From Candidatus Hodarchaeota archaeon (GTDB lineage Archaea > Asgardarchaeota > Heimdallarchaeia > Hodarchaeales > Hodarchaeaceae): a stretch of 64,000 nucleotides of DNA. Made by a program: the position numbers and the translations under genes. The notes below the pieces were generated by a model. That model saw nothing but the letters and a program-made list of their open reading frames with translations, did no database searches and had not been told where the DNA came from. Numbering within the stretch: the stretch's first letter is position 1; the number at the start of each line of letters is the position of its first letter. Below, piece after piece: positions 43,936-52,077 of the stretch. The stretch is from contig JAEOTM010000041.1 of NCBI GenBank assembly GCA_016839815.1, positions 42,366-106,365 on the forward strand, written 5' to 3'.

Positions 43936-45087
43936 TCAAGCGGTTAAAAAACCTATAAATCTATCTCCAATTTCCCTAGGTGTTAATGGAATCTTCCCAA
44001 CTTCCGCATTAACTGGTTTAATAAAAATCTGAACCAATTGATATTCAGACATAGTAGAGATTACATCTATTAATTCTTCCTGATTACAACAGTTGATAAT
44101 TTTGGATGATTGAAATCCGAATCCTTGTGCAACTAACCCGAAATCAATCAATCCTGAGGTAAACAGGGTGGGTTGATTCCCAGTTGATCCATAACTCCCA
44201 TTATTTAGACAAATCACGGTTAAATTCTTGGGGGAATATGCGGAAATCATCGGTAGGATACCTGGACTCATTAACATACTTCCATCACCTTCCAATATGT
44301 AAATGTGTTTTTCAGGTTGATATCTAGCGAGTCCAATCCCAATGGAGCTTACCTGTCCGAAACTACCAGTCATATAGAAGAAATTTGGTTGATCGTTTAC
44401 ATGAAATAATTCTCGTGAGGGAAAACCAATATTTGCTACAACTAGATCGTCTTTTTTCATATTCTCTGTAAGATCCTTGAGAACTTCTATTCGCACCATA
44501 CTTGGATTGAAACATAATCCTTGTTGCTTTAATTCACGGTGATTTGGTTCAGGTCTTAATACTGTAAAGAGTTTCTCAGAATGTAAATTCTGTGATTTTG
44601 TCCATACTCTGGGAGAACAAAGAAGTACAAGGACTTTTCGTTCTGCATAAACTTGGTGGATGTTCTTACTAATTGTTGAAATATCTGAATTCTCATCAAT
44701 AATAAGAGTTTCAACTTTTAATGCGGCAAGAAGATCCTGGATTGCTTCTCCAAAAATATTTTGGGCAGTAATAGGTTCATCGATAACTCCTCTCCAGCTG
44801 GCAATAATTAAGAGGGGTAACTGATATGTAAGGGTCAAGGACGCCAAAGTATTCAGGATATTTCCTATTCCTGTACTCTGAATTATCATTGCTGGTTTCT
44901 TTCCGGCCAAATATGCACCTGCAGCAATTCCTACTCCGTGTTCCTCTCGAGTAATTTCTAAGACGTCAAAATTCTCATTTTTTGAAAGTAGAGCTAAGAT
45001 CGTTTGTAATCTAGCGCATGGGTTGGTCAAAAGAACGCTAACGTTGTTTTCATGCAGGATCCCTAAAAGCTGTTCCTCGAAAATCAT
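43936..45087 (-). CDS. Sulfopyruvate decarboxylase-like ThDP enzyme (ComD-ComE fusion)
   Basis: The 383-residue protein corresponds to the alpha and beta subunits of sulfopyruvate decarboxylase fused in one chain. The N-terminal half has the family run VSVLLTNPCARLQ, ITREEHGVGIAAGAYLAGKK (the ThDP Glu) and STGIGNILNTLASLTLTYQL. The C-terminal half has the ThDP motif GDGSMLMSPG with the following CLNNGSYG. The known reaction is sulfopyruvate to sulfoacetaldehyde in coenzyme M synthesis; phosphonopyruvate decarboxylase is a related alternative. No other coenzyme M gene is seen. It is preceded by an M20 amidohydrolase gene 6 bases upstream on the same strand. Confidence 0.75.
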   Translation of the reverse strand: MIFEEQLLGILHENNVSVLLTNPCARLQTILALLSKNENFDVLEITREEHGVGIAAGAYLAGKKPAMIIQSTGIGNILNTLASLTLTYQLPLLIIASWRGVIDEPITAQNIFGEAIQDLLAALKVETLIIDENSDISTISKNIHQVYAERKVLVLLCSPRVWTKSQNLHSEKLFTVLRPEPNHRELKQQGLCFNPSMVRIEVLKDLTENMKKDDLVVANIGFPSRELFHVNDQPNFFYMTGSFGQVSSIGIGLARYQPEKHIYILEGDGSMLMSPGILPMISAYSPKNLTVICLNNGSYGSTGNQPTLFTSGLIDFGLVAQGFGFQSSKIINCCNQEELIDVISTMSEYQLVQIFIKPVNAEVGKIPLTPREIGDRFIGFLTA

Positions 45088-45093
45088 CAGCGT

Positions 45094-46320
45094 TCACATG
45101 GTAAAAAACGGAGAAAAAGCAAGTAAAACATATAATGCAGTTCCTTTCCATAATACTGCTTCATCTACATCAAATTTAGGATGATGATGAGGAGAAACTA
45201 TTCCCTTTTCTTCGTTGTGGATACCTAGGGCAAGAAAAGCTCCCTTAGTCTTTTGAAGATAAAAAGCAAAATCTTCTCCACCCATAGATGGATCCATGGT
45301 CACATGATTTAGCTCAGTGTCTTTTAGGATCCCAACAATCTCATCTATTGTATCAGCATCATTGATTAGAGGTGGATATGGAATCATATCATCTTCATTA
45401 AAGATAACTTCGCCTTCACATCTCCAGGCACGACAGTATCCCTTAACAATTTCCGGGATTCTTCTAAGGATGTGCTCTCTCACATCAGGATTCATTGTTC
45501 TAAACGTTCCTTTCAATTTCGCTTCACGCGGAATCACGTTAAACGCGTCGCTTCCTTGCATAACTGGAGTGGTGATAATCACATTATCGAAAGGATCAAT
45601 TTCGCGCGAGACGACCTTTTGTAAGGCATTATAGATATCCACAAGAACAGCAGTTGGATCTATAGCTTGATGAGGAGACGCAGCATGTCCTCCTTTACCT
45701 GATATGATGACCGAGAATTCGTCAGCAGACGCGAGTATCCCTCCTTTTCGTAGTCCTATAAGTCCAGTTTCGAGTTCTTGCCATACATGGATTCCAAAGA
45801 TTTTATCTACATCATCGAGATGTCCTTCATCGCAGATAAGTTTACCCCCTCCTCCACCCTCTTCTGCGGGTTGAAAAAAAAGCTTAAGAGTGCCAGAAAG
45901 ATGAGAACGATGCTTAAATATTAATCTAGCTGCTCCCAATAGCATAGCAGTGTGTGCATCATGACCACATGCATGCATCTTTCCAGGAATAGTACTTGCA
46001 TACTCAACGGTATTTTCTTCTTTAAGGTTCAAAGCATCAGTATCAGCACGAAGTACAATCGTTGGCCCGTCTAATTTATCACCCTTAAGTACTCCGATAA
46101 CTCCCGTTCGAGCTGTCCTGACAGTTTGATACCCAATTTTCTTCAACTCTTCCTCAATGAAATCACGTGTTTTCACTTCTTCAAAAGCAGTTTCTGGATA
46201 TTGATGGAAGTGTCTACGTGTTTTAATAATATAAGCTTCAATTTCCTTTGATTCCTCAAAGATCCTTTTTTTCAATTCACTAGAATCCAACTTTGCATCA
46301 CTTATTTCTTTTTTAATCAA
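45094..46320 (-). CDS. M20 family amidohydrolase/aminoacylase
   Basis: The 408-residue protein is a metal-dependent amidohydrolase of the M20D/IAA-amino-acid-hydrolase group: HQYPETAFEE at the N-terminus, GKMHACGHDAHTAMLLGAA (metal Cys and His), FQPAEEGGGGGK with the catalytic Glu, and the dimerisation-domain His in ISGKGGHAASPHQAID. It cleaves N-acyl amino acids or hippurate-like amides in the cytosol. It begins at a TTG at 46318-46320; an in-frame start further in cannot be excluded. It is divergent from the small Cys-protein/actin cassette and precedes the ComDE-like gene in one operon. Confidence 0.9.
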   Translation of the reverse strand: MIKKEISDAKLDSSELKKRIFEESKEIEAYIIKTRRHFHQYPETAFEEVKTRDFIEEELKKIGYQTVRTARTGVIGVLKGDKLDGPTIVLRADTDALNLKEENTVEYASTIPGKMHACGHDAHTAMLLGAARLIFKHRSHLSGTLKLFFQPAEEGGGGGKLICDEGHLDDVDKIFGIHVWQELETGLIGLRKGGILASADEFSVIISGKGGHAASPHQAIDPTAVLVDIYNALQKVVSREIDPFDNVIITTPVMQGSDAFNVIPREAKLKGTFRTMNPDVREHILRRIPEIVKGYCRAWRCEGEVIFNEDDMIPYPPLINDADTIDEIVGILKDTELNHVTMDPSMGGEDFAFYLQKTKGAFLALGIHNEEKGIVSPHHHPKFDVDEAVLWKGTALYVLLAFSPFFTM

Positions 46321-46472
46321 CAGAAAGTTTATATCAAACCAAATTCTGCTCTGTTATAAAACTCATTTTCATATGGTAAGATAATGAGATTCGCTATTCA
46401 ATCAGATTTAAAAGAAAACTGTAGGTTATCTTATCTGGGCAATTATTCAATTTGTTTTTGGAGTTTAATTTG

Positions 46473-46847
46473 TTGAAAGTACGCGGTTTTTGTCCTTTTC
46501 GGGTTGAAATACCGGACCATCTTCCAGGCTGCGTATTACAAAAAGGTACTGAATCACAGTGCTATTCCACTGATGAACGGCCCTTAGTGCACCGCGATAC
46601 GAGCTATTATTGCCCCCTTCTCCCACAAGTGTTAATCTCAGTAGAACTGTTTAAGGATTTTGAACAGCTCGTAGATTATATCTTTACGATTCAAGATAGA
46701 GAAAACACGACGATTAATATTTGGCCAATGCTTACAGGAATTGCTAATTCAAAAAATAAAGCAAAAACTCCAAAAGGAATAGCCATGGAAAAATTAAGTA
46801 TTAAGGTGAGGGAAGAATTAAATGAAATTATCTTTGAGATGGATTGA
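46473..46847 (+). CDS. Small four-cysteine protein, paralogue A (actin-cassette partner)
   Basis: About 124 residues from the TTG at 46473, which has GGAG nine bases upstream; TTG 46470 also fits and the frame is open from 46452. It shares with the protein at 49640 the run RGFCPFRVE, then GCVL, CYS-x-D-x-RPL, YYCPL and INIWPML. Four cysteines are invariant (C-x12-C-x9-C-x16-C here), suggesting an Fe-S cluster or zinc site. No known family comes to mind. It opens a run of four + strand genes and is 87 bases before the first actin-like gene. A long stem covers its 3' end. Confidence 0.75.
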   Translation: MKVRGFCPFRVEIPDHLPGCVLQKGTESQCYSTDERPLVHRDTSYYCPLLPQVLISVELFKDFEQLVDYIFTIQDRENTTINIWPMLTGIANSKNKAKTPKGIAMEKLSIKVREELNEIIFEMD

Positions 46848-46864
46848 GCACATCTTCTCACCTT
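46803..46864 (+). promoter_or_regulatory. Long stem-loop over the end of the small-protein gene
   Basis: AAGGTGAG (46803-46810) pairs with CTCACCTT (46857-46864), and AAGA (46813-46816) with TCTT (46853-46856), leaving a 2-base bulge and a 36-base loop that contains the stop codon region. T-rich sequence follows around 46890-46900. It may set the level of the downstream actin-like genes. Confidence 0.4.
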
Positions 46865-46934
46865 TGCTTACATAATCTTCCTTTTGGGTAGGTTTTTTTA
46901 CAATTCTCTATTATGAAGATGAAGGTATGTTAGG

Positions 46935-48104
46935 ATGGATTTGAAAACTCTAGTGATGGAATTTGGTACAAATGAGATACGAATTGGGTTTGTAGACGAT
47001 CAACAACCTCAGATAGTGATACCAGCACTTATTGAGTCAACAAAAAGTATTGATTTTTGCCGAAACGAAGCTACAATAGACAAATGGAACTTTCAACTCA
47101 AATATCCTGTAATAGCGCGAAATATTGTACACTGGGATTCACTAGCTGAAATTTTAACACGGGTTTTTGAAGATGAGCTTAATTTAAAGGTTGAAAACTG
47201 CCGCATTCTTCTTATCTGGCCATTTTTTATTCAAGTCGATTATTTCGATATTCTGGCAAAGTTATTCTTTGAGAAAATGAAAGTTGCTGGTTTAATTGTG
47301 ATATATGGAGAAATTCTAGCATTATATTATTTAAACCACCCCACAGGAGTAGTTATAGATATAGGGGAAGGATACACGAGTGTTGTACCAATTGTGAATA
47401 GACACGCAATTGAACATGCATACAGAAGGAGTGACATCTCTGGACGGAAGATAACTTCTTCAATGCAAAGGTTACTCAATCAAAAATATAGAGATATCCC
47501 CTTGAGTCTGAAGATTGTCCAAGAGATCAAAGAGAAATATTGTTATATCGCAGAGGATTATCTGAAAGAGACAATGCTGGTAGAGAAGCTTGAAACGAAA
47601 TTTGTAAGGAATCACAGACTGGATACTGACCGAACCATTTCTCTCCTCACAGAGCGATTCATGACACTTGAGTGCATTTTTACCCCTAGTTTAATCGGCC
47701 TTTCAGAATTGGGACTCCACGCGACACTCGTTCTATCGATCAATGCCTGTCCAACAGAAATCCAATCAACAATATCTAGTAACATTTTCTTAATAGGAGG
47801 GACTTCTCAAGTACCTGGTTTATCCCAACGACTCCACACAGAACTTATTGGAAATCCAATCACTGTACCTAAAAAGGGAGGGGAGACTAAACAATACCAA
47901 ATCCCTACTGACATCGAACTAAATATTACTATTCCTCCAAAACCTTCACTTTCAACATGGCTTGGTGGAGCTAAATTGGGTAGACTGGTAACATCAACTA
48001 AAACTCACAAGATTTGGATAACAAAAGAAGACTACCGACATGAAGGAATTAAGGTTTTTGAGAAAAATCTGTCTAATGTCTTCCAGCTAATTGCAGAGGA
48101 ATAG
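46935..48104 (+). CDS. Divergent actin-like protein 1
   Basis: The 389-residue protein aligns along its whole length with actin: VMEFGTNEIRIGF (phosphate-1 loop; Asp11 of actin is Glu9), KYPVIARNIVHWDSL (actin KYPIEHGIVTNWDDM), VIDIGEGYTSVVPI (phosphate-2; Asp154 is Asp142, Asp157 is Glu145), SGRKITSSMQ, EKYCYIAED, and IFLIGGTSQVPGLSQRL. The Gln137 position appears to be Gly/Glu (YGEILAL). The region between subdomain 2 entry and KYP is about 10 residues shorter than actin, so the DNase-I loop is reduced. It is unlike Lokiactin. It probably forms part of a complex with the next protein, 53 bases downstream. Confidence 0.85.
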   Translation: MDLKTLVMEFGTNEIRIGFVDDQQPQIVIPALIESTKSIDFCRNEATIDKWNFQLKYPVIARNIVHWDSLAEILTRVFEDELNLKVENCRILLIWPFFIQVDYFDILAKLFFEKMKVAGLIVIYGEILALYYLNHPTGVVIDIGEGYTSVVPIVNRHAIEHAYRRSDISGRKITSSMQRLLNQKYRDIPLSLKIVQEIKEKYCYIAEDYLKETMLVEKLETKFVRNHRLDTDRTISLLTERFMTLECIFTPSLIGLSELGLHATLVLSINACPTEIQSTISSNIFLIGGTSQVPGLSQRLHTELIGNPITVPKKGGETKQYQIPTDIELNITIPPKPSLSTWLGGAKLGRLVTSTKTHKIWITKEDYRHEGIKVFEKNLSNVFQLIAEE

Positions 48105-48157
48105 AATAACAAAGTGAAAGGATAATTAGAAAATGACTAAACTCCCCTGAAAAAAGA

Positions 48158-49528
48158 ATGAGAAAAATGGTGTATTTCGAAAAACCATCAAATGATAAAT
48201 CAAGATCAAACCCAATGCAGAGATATAATAATTTAATTTCCGAATGGGTGGAAAAGCATCGTTGGGACCTTCAAGTCATGAGTGGGAGAAATCAATTCCC
48301 TCCAAGACAAACAAAACTGCAAAATTGCCCTAAATGTGGAAAAAAGTTTACAGAAAACCATATTCAACAATGTCTTTATTATACAACCTATCAGGAACCT
48401 CTTCATAAACAAATAGCTGTAATCATTAACGGATCTTCTTTCTCGGTAAATGGATTTGTCGGGGAAAATGATTTTAGATCTATATTTCCCACGCTAGTAG
48501 GCCAAAGAACCGAGTCACCAATAATCCTTGAAGGGGAACCAACCATAGAATGGTATGTTGGGGCGGATGCAAATAACTTCCGAGGGTCACTTCAACAACA
48601 CAAACTAATCGAGAATGGACAGATTACGAATTGGGTAGCACTAGAAAAACTATGGGCATTTACATTTCATCAATCTTTCAAAGGATATCCACCTGATTAT
48701 CCTGTAATTTTATCAGAATTAGATACTAGTAACAAGAAAACGCGAGAGAAAATGATACAGACAATGTTTGAAATTTTTAATGTTCCAGCATTATACATTG
48801 AAAGACAAGCTGTATTAGCTCTCAAGGCCTTAGGGAAAGAAACAGGTCTTATTGTGGATTTAGGAAAAGATCAATGTCGTATAGTCCCCATTATAAAAGG
48901 AAGGATAATTGAAGAGAACCTAGGAGTAATGAATCTTGGAGGAGATGATGTTACAAATTATCTTCAGAGTCTACTCATTCCTCAAATTAATAAAGAATTC
49001 TGGTCAGATAGTTACCAATTGTATTCAACAATGAATGATATCAAGAAAAAATATTGCTTTATTGTACAACAACCGAAAGAAGAAAATTTAGATCCAAGTA
49101 TTATGAATAGCCCCCTAAAAAGAGTGGAAAACATCTTTTTACCGAATGGGGATTCAATTGCATTATTTGACGAACGATTTCTTGCTCCTGAGGTTTTATT
49201 CCAACCTGATCTCATCGAATGTTCTGAACCACCCTTACACAAGATGATTCTTTATACCATCGATCACTTTGAAGAGGATATTAAATCCATTTTCTATCGA
49301 AATATTATACTCTCGGGAGGTTCGTCACTGTTTCCAGGGTTGATAGAAAGAATTCAATTTGAACTAACCTCTCTATACCCTAATGAACATTTAAAAATAG
49401 TTGCGGAACCAGACCGACGTTTTTTGGCATGGAGAGGTGCATCAAAAATCACTCCTCAATTGTTCAAGTCCATCTGTATCCAGAAAAGTGAATATTTGAA
49501 TAATGGACCAAGGGTATACGATCTTTGA
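48158..49528 (+). CDS. Actin-related protein with N-terminal C2HC zinc finger
   Basis: The 456-residue protein has an N-terminal extension of about 85 residues with a C2HC zinc finger (C57-x2-C60-x7-H68-x3-C72), then an actin fold close to actin in subdomains 1, 2 and 4: EWYVGADANNFRG, ITNWVALEKLW, KTREKMIQTMFEIFNVPALY, ERQAVLALKA (Gln217 = actin Gln137), LIVDLGKDQ (Asp234 = Asp154, but Lys237 at the Asp157 position), and IILSGGSSLFPGLIERI. The phosphate-1 loop lacks the Asp11 equivalent. ATP binding is plausible and hydrolysis doubtful. It may be a scaffold or a regulated ARP-like subunit. Upstream SD is weak; an ATG 9 bases on is possible. Confidence 0.9.
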   Translation: MRKMVYFEKPSNDKSRSNPMQRYNNLISEWVEKHRWDLQVMSGRNQFPPRQTKLQNCPKCGKKFTENHIQQCLYYTTYQEPLHKQIAVIINGSSFSVNGFVGENDFRSIFPTLVGQRTESPIILEGEPTIEWYVGADANNFRGSLQQHKLIENGQITNWVALEKLWAFTFHQSFKGYPPDYPVILSELDTSNKKTREKMIQTMFEIFNVPALYIERQAVLALKALGKETGLIVDLGKDQCRIVPIIKGRIIEENLGVMNLGGDDVTNYLQSLLIPQINKEFWSDSYQLYSTMNDIKKKYCFIVQQPKEENLDPSIMNSPLKRVENIFLPNGDSIALFDERFLAPEVLFQPDLIECSEPPLHKMILYTIDHFEEDIKSIFYRNIILSGGSSLFPGLIERIQFELTSLYPNEHLKIVAEPDRRFLAWRGASKITPQLFKSICIQKSEYLNNGPRVYDL

Positions 49529-49639
49529 AAATTGAATATGGAATGTATTGACAGATTCTAATAAGATGATTTTTGTCGGTAAATGTTCGGAGAGATTCTC
49601 GAGATTACACTTAAATATTATCTCTCCCTAGCTTCTTTG

Positions 49640-50026
49640 ATGCAGATACTCGAACGTGGTTTTTGTCCTTTCCGAGTGGAGAAGAGTAACTTTCATGCGG
49701 GTTGTGTTCTTCGCATTGGGCAAACCACACTTTGTTATAGTCAGGATGTACGTCCATTGTTACGCCGTGGAACAGCTCCTGAAGAGTATTACTGCCCTTT
49801 AATTAAATTTTCTCTGGATGACACAACATACAAGGAATTTGAACAAGTTTTATCTCCTTTACTCCAAATCCAAGATGAGCAAAATACAGCCATCAATATC
49901 TGGCCCATGCTTTCTGGTTGGGCCGATCCTAAACATGAAGCTACGTCTGATGAAGGTCGTCAAATCGTTCACTTAAGTGGACAAGTCAAGGCGGCTCTTG
50001 AATCCATTGTTTATAATCTTAGCTAG
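49640..50026 (+). CDS. Small four-cysteine protein, paralogue B (actin-cassette partner)
   Basis: About 128 residues from the ATG at 49640 (MQILERGFCPFRVE), which matches the start of paralogue A; the frame is open from 49583. Cysteines 9, 22, 32 and 52 (spacing x12, x9, x19) align with those of paralogue A, along with the motifs GCVL, CYSQDVRPL, YYCPL and TAINIWPMLSG. The C-terminus differs. It is placed after the zinc-finger actin-like gene, so two copies flank the actin pair. It probably binds a metal or a cluster; function is unknown. It ends next to a convergent hydrolase gene, whose end overlaps by 8 bases. Confidence 0.75.
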   Translation: MQILERGFCPFRVEKSNFHAGCVLRIGQTTLCYSQDVRPLLRRGTAPEEYYCPLIKFSLDDTTYKEFEQVLSPLLQIQDEQNTAINIWPMLSGWADPKHEATSDEGRQIVHLSGQVKAALESIVYNLS

Positions 50027-50675
50027 CTAAGAATGATTGGATACTATTCCACATCAACTGTTTCTGATTCAGTAACTGATGATCACCCTCAAGGATACTA
50101 AGAGTAACTTGTGTATTATCAAATGCAAAATCTATACTCCATTGGACAGGAACAACTGCATCATTTTTTCCATGAAAAATCAGAGTTGAAATTGGAAACT
50201 GAGTTGAGGAAAATTTGGGGGGAGGATTAGCATAAAGATCTTGAACAAAGGAATAATCCAAAGGGATTTCTCCCATAAAGCGAAAATGTTCTGCTAATGC
50301 AACACCTTCCTCTTTCCACTGGGGTAGTGTAGTCCCTAACGTTTCAGCTATAAATTCAGGAGTAAATTTTAGAGCAGGTGCCATAAGAATTAGTTTTTCT
50401 ACATGTTCAGGATATAATGCTGTATACCAAGCTACAATCAACCCTCCGTAACTCGATCCAAACAAGATCACCTTGGTATTAGCAAATTTCTCTTTAATAT
50501 ACTTGTGAAGGTCGATAACTAGCTGAGAAGGTTTCATTCGTCGGAAATTTTCTGCACTAGGTATAAAATCAAATATTTGAAAAGGAATTCCTATTAAATC
50601 GAATTTATGTTCGAAAAATCGTGCTTTTTCAGAAAGTGGTCCTGAAGCGAAACCATAGAGATAGATTATTTGCAT
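50019..50675 (-). CDS. Alpha/beta hydrolase
   Basis: The 218-residue protein is a small alpha/beta-hydrolase with GSSYGG (nucleophile Ser75) after strand 5, an Asp in HGKNDAVVP and a His in EGDHQLLNQ, in the usual order. The N-terminal IIYLYGFASGP resembles the YqiA/UPF0227 group of short esterases. Substrate is unknown. It is convergent with and overlaps the end of the small protein gene by 8 bases; the 179 bases after its start hold no gene. Confidence 0.8.
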   Translation of the reverse strand: MQIIYLYGFASGPLSEKARFFEHKFDLIGIPFQIFDFIPSAENFRRMKPSQLVIDLHKYIKEKFANTKVILFGSSYGGLIVAWYTALYPEHVEKLILMAPALKFTPEFIAETLGTTLPQWKEEGVALAEHFRFMGEIPLDYSFVQDLYANPPPKFSSTQFPISTLIFHGKNDAVVPVQWSIDFAFDNTQVTLSILEGDHQLLNQKQLMWNSIQSFLAS

Positions 50676-50854
50676 TTTGATTCACTTTCTCTTCTGATGA
50701 GGGAGGAAATTTGGTAAAATGACCTCATCAAAATCGTTTTGTTTATATTAACAACTCAAGAATATCCATTCTCACACAGTATTTAAGTATTTATAACAAG
50801 AATCGTAATTATCAATTATTGGTACTTTTGGAAAATTCTACTTAGGTGAAAAAT

Positions 50855-51295
50855 GTGCAGCAATTTATAATCCATTTAGAAAATGATACAGATGCGCTAA
50901 AATTACTTGCACAAATAGGTAAGACACTGGGAGAACATAATGTAGATATTGTATCTATGGCGGGAACCTCTGCCTTTGGAATCTGCACAGCCGCTCTTTT
51001 TACCGATAATGAAGAAAAAACTCATGAATTATTAAGAGAATTGAATATTTCCTTTTCCAAACAAAATGTATTAGTTGCCGCACTCCCCGATGAACCAGGC
51101 ACCTTTGGGAATTTTGCTCAATTACTCTTTGATCAAGGAGTCAGGGTTTATTCATTCTATCTCCTTCGATTCGCTAAGGATCACGCACATTATGCATTCG
51201 CTGTTGATGAAAGCGACTTTCAAAAAGCTCAGGCGTTTTTAGACGCATCGGGCTTCCTTCAAATTACAGAGAACCCTAAAAAGTCTTGTCAATAA
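50855..51295 (+). CDS. Tandem ACT-domain protein
   Basis: The 146-residue protein has two ACT-like modules. The first starts at QQFIIHLENDTDALKLLAQI (beta-alpha with Asn/Asp ligand site) and the second at QNVLVAALPDEPGTFGNFAQ, the classic ACT ligand loop with PGTFG. ACT domains sense amino acids; stand-alone pairs regulate metabolism or transport. No enzyme domain is attached. The GTG at 50855 follows AGGTGA at 5 bases; the upstream GTG at 50846 lies inside that site. It is followed 28 bases later by a PAP2-like membrane gene. Confidence 0.85.
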   Translation: MQQFIIHLENDTDALKLLAQIGKTLGEHNVDIVSMAGTSAFGICTAALFTDNEEKTHELLRELNISFSKQNVLVAALPDEPGTFGNFAQLLFDQGVRVYSFYLLRFAKDHAHYAFAVDESDFQKAQAFLDASGFLQITENPKKSCQ

Positions 51296-51323
51296 ACATT
51301 TTTTAGATTAAGGACGAATTCTT

Positions 51324-52055
51324 ATGGATAATGTCATTGCCGCGTATCAAGAAGCCTTCGCTACTCCGTTCAATGTTTTTCTACTAGCTGTAACCATTGG
51401 TATGCTTATTCTATGGTACAGCGCACACTGGTGGCAAACTCCTGAAAAAGTTCAAAAACGAGCAAAATTCTTTTCACCACGACCTACTCAATTTCTACAA
51501 GAGAAATTAAGAACAAATGGATCTTTTACTAGAATTCTCGACTTTGCTACTATGCATCTCTGGCTTTGGGCTTTTACAATAACTGTTGTCCTCGAAGTTT
51601 ACATTTGTGGTCTTCAGGGTGATCAGGCATGGAGATATGGCCTCCCTGTAATCTTATCATGGGGAACGAGTATGACAATCCAATTTATCTATCCCGTGAT
51701 CGTTCCCAACAGGTGGGATGCTTTCGGACGTGAACTTCCAATTATTCCTTTACGTCTTGAACAATTTAAAAGCTCCGATAATGTGAATGGGTTATTGTAT
51801 AACGGTCTTCCATCCAATCATCTTGGATTAATGCTCGCTGGAGCCATTTTATGCTATTTTATTGGTATGTCATCACCCTGGTGGGTCTGGACTGCGGGAA
51901 TTGTATTCTTTCTCTTATTAGGAACTTTCTTTTGCTTCTCTGTCATTTATCTTGGAGAGCACTACATATGGGATCTTATTGCCTCAGTTATTGTATACGT
52001 CCCAATTATGTTTGGAGTGTTCTCTATAGAAAGCAGTCTTGTCCCAATGCCATGA
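51324..52055 (+). CDS. PAP2-superfamily membrane protein
   Basis: The 243-residue protein has about six membrane helices. PAP2-type motifs are visible: LPSNHLG (P163-S-N-H166, motif C2) and SVIYLGEHYIWD (S206-V-x5-H213-x3-D217), which fits motif C3 (SRx5Hx3D) except that Arg is Val. The more distant basic motif (KRAKFFSPRP near residue 45) may serve as C1. It likely transfers or hydrolyses a lipid phosphate. It is similar in plan to inositol-phosphoceramide-synthase-like PAP2 proteins. It lies 22 bases before an alpha/beta hydrolase gene on the same strand. Confidence 0.75.
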   Translation: MDNVIAAYQEAFATPFNVFLLAVTIGMLILWYSAHWWQTPEKVQKRAKFFSPRPTQFLQEKLRTNGSFTRILDFATMHLWLWAFTITVVLEVYICGLQGDQAWRYGLPVILSWGTSMTIQFIYPVIVPNRWDAFGRELPIIPLRLEQFKSSDNVNGLLYNGLPSNHLGLMLAGAILCYFIGMSSPWWVWTAGIVFFLLLGTFFCFSVIYLGEHYIWDLIASVIVYVPIMFGVFSIESSLVPMP

Positions 52056-52077
52056 AATAGGATGATGATTTAATCTT

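Noticed and set aside
43936..45087. Coenzyme M biosynthesis or methanogenesis cluster
   Set aside because: Only the ComDE-like gene is present; no comA-C or mcr genes are seen.
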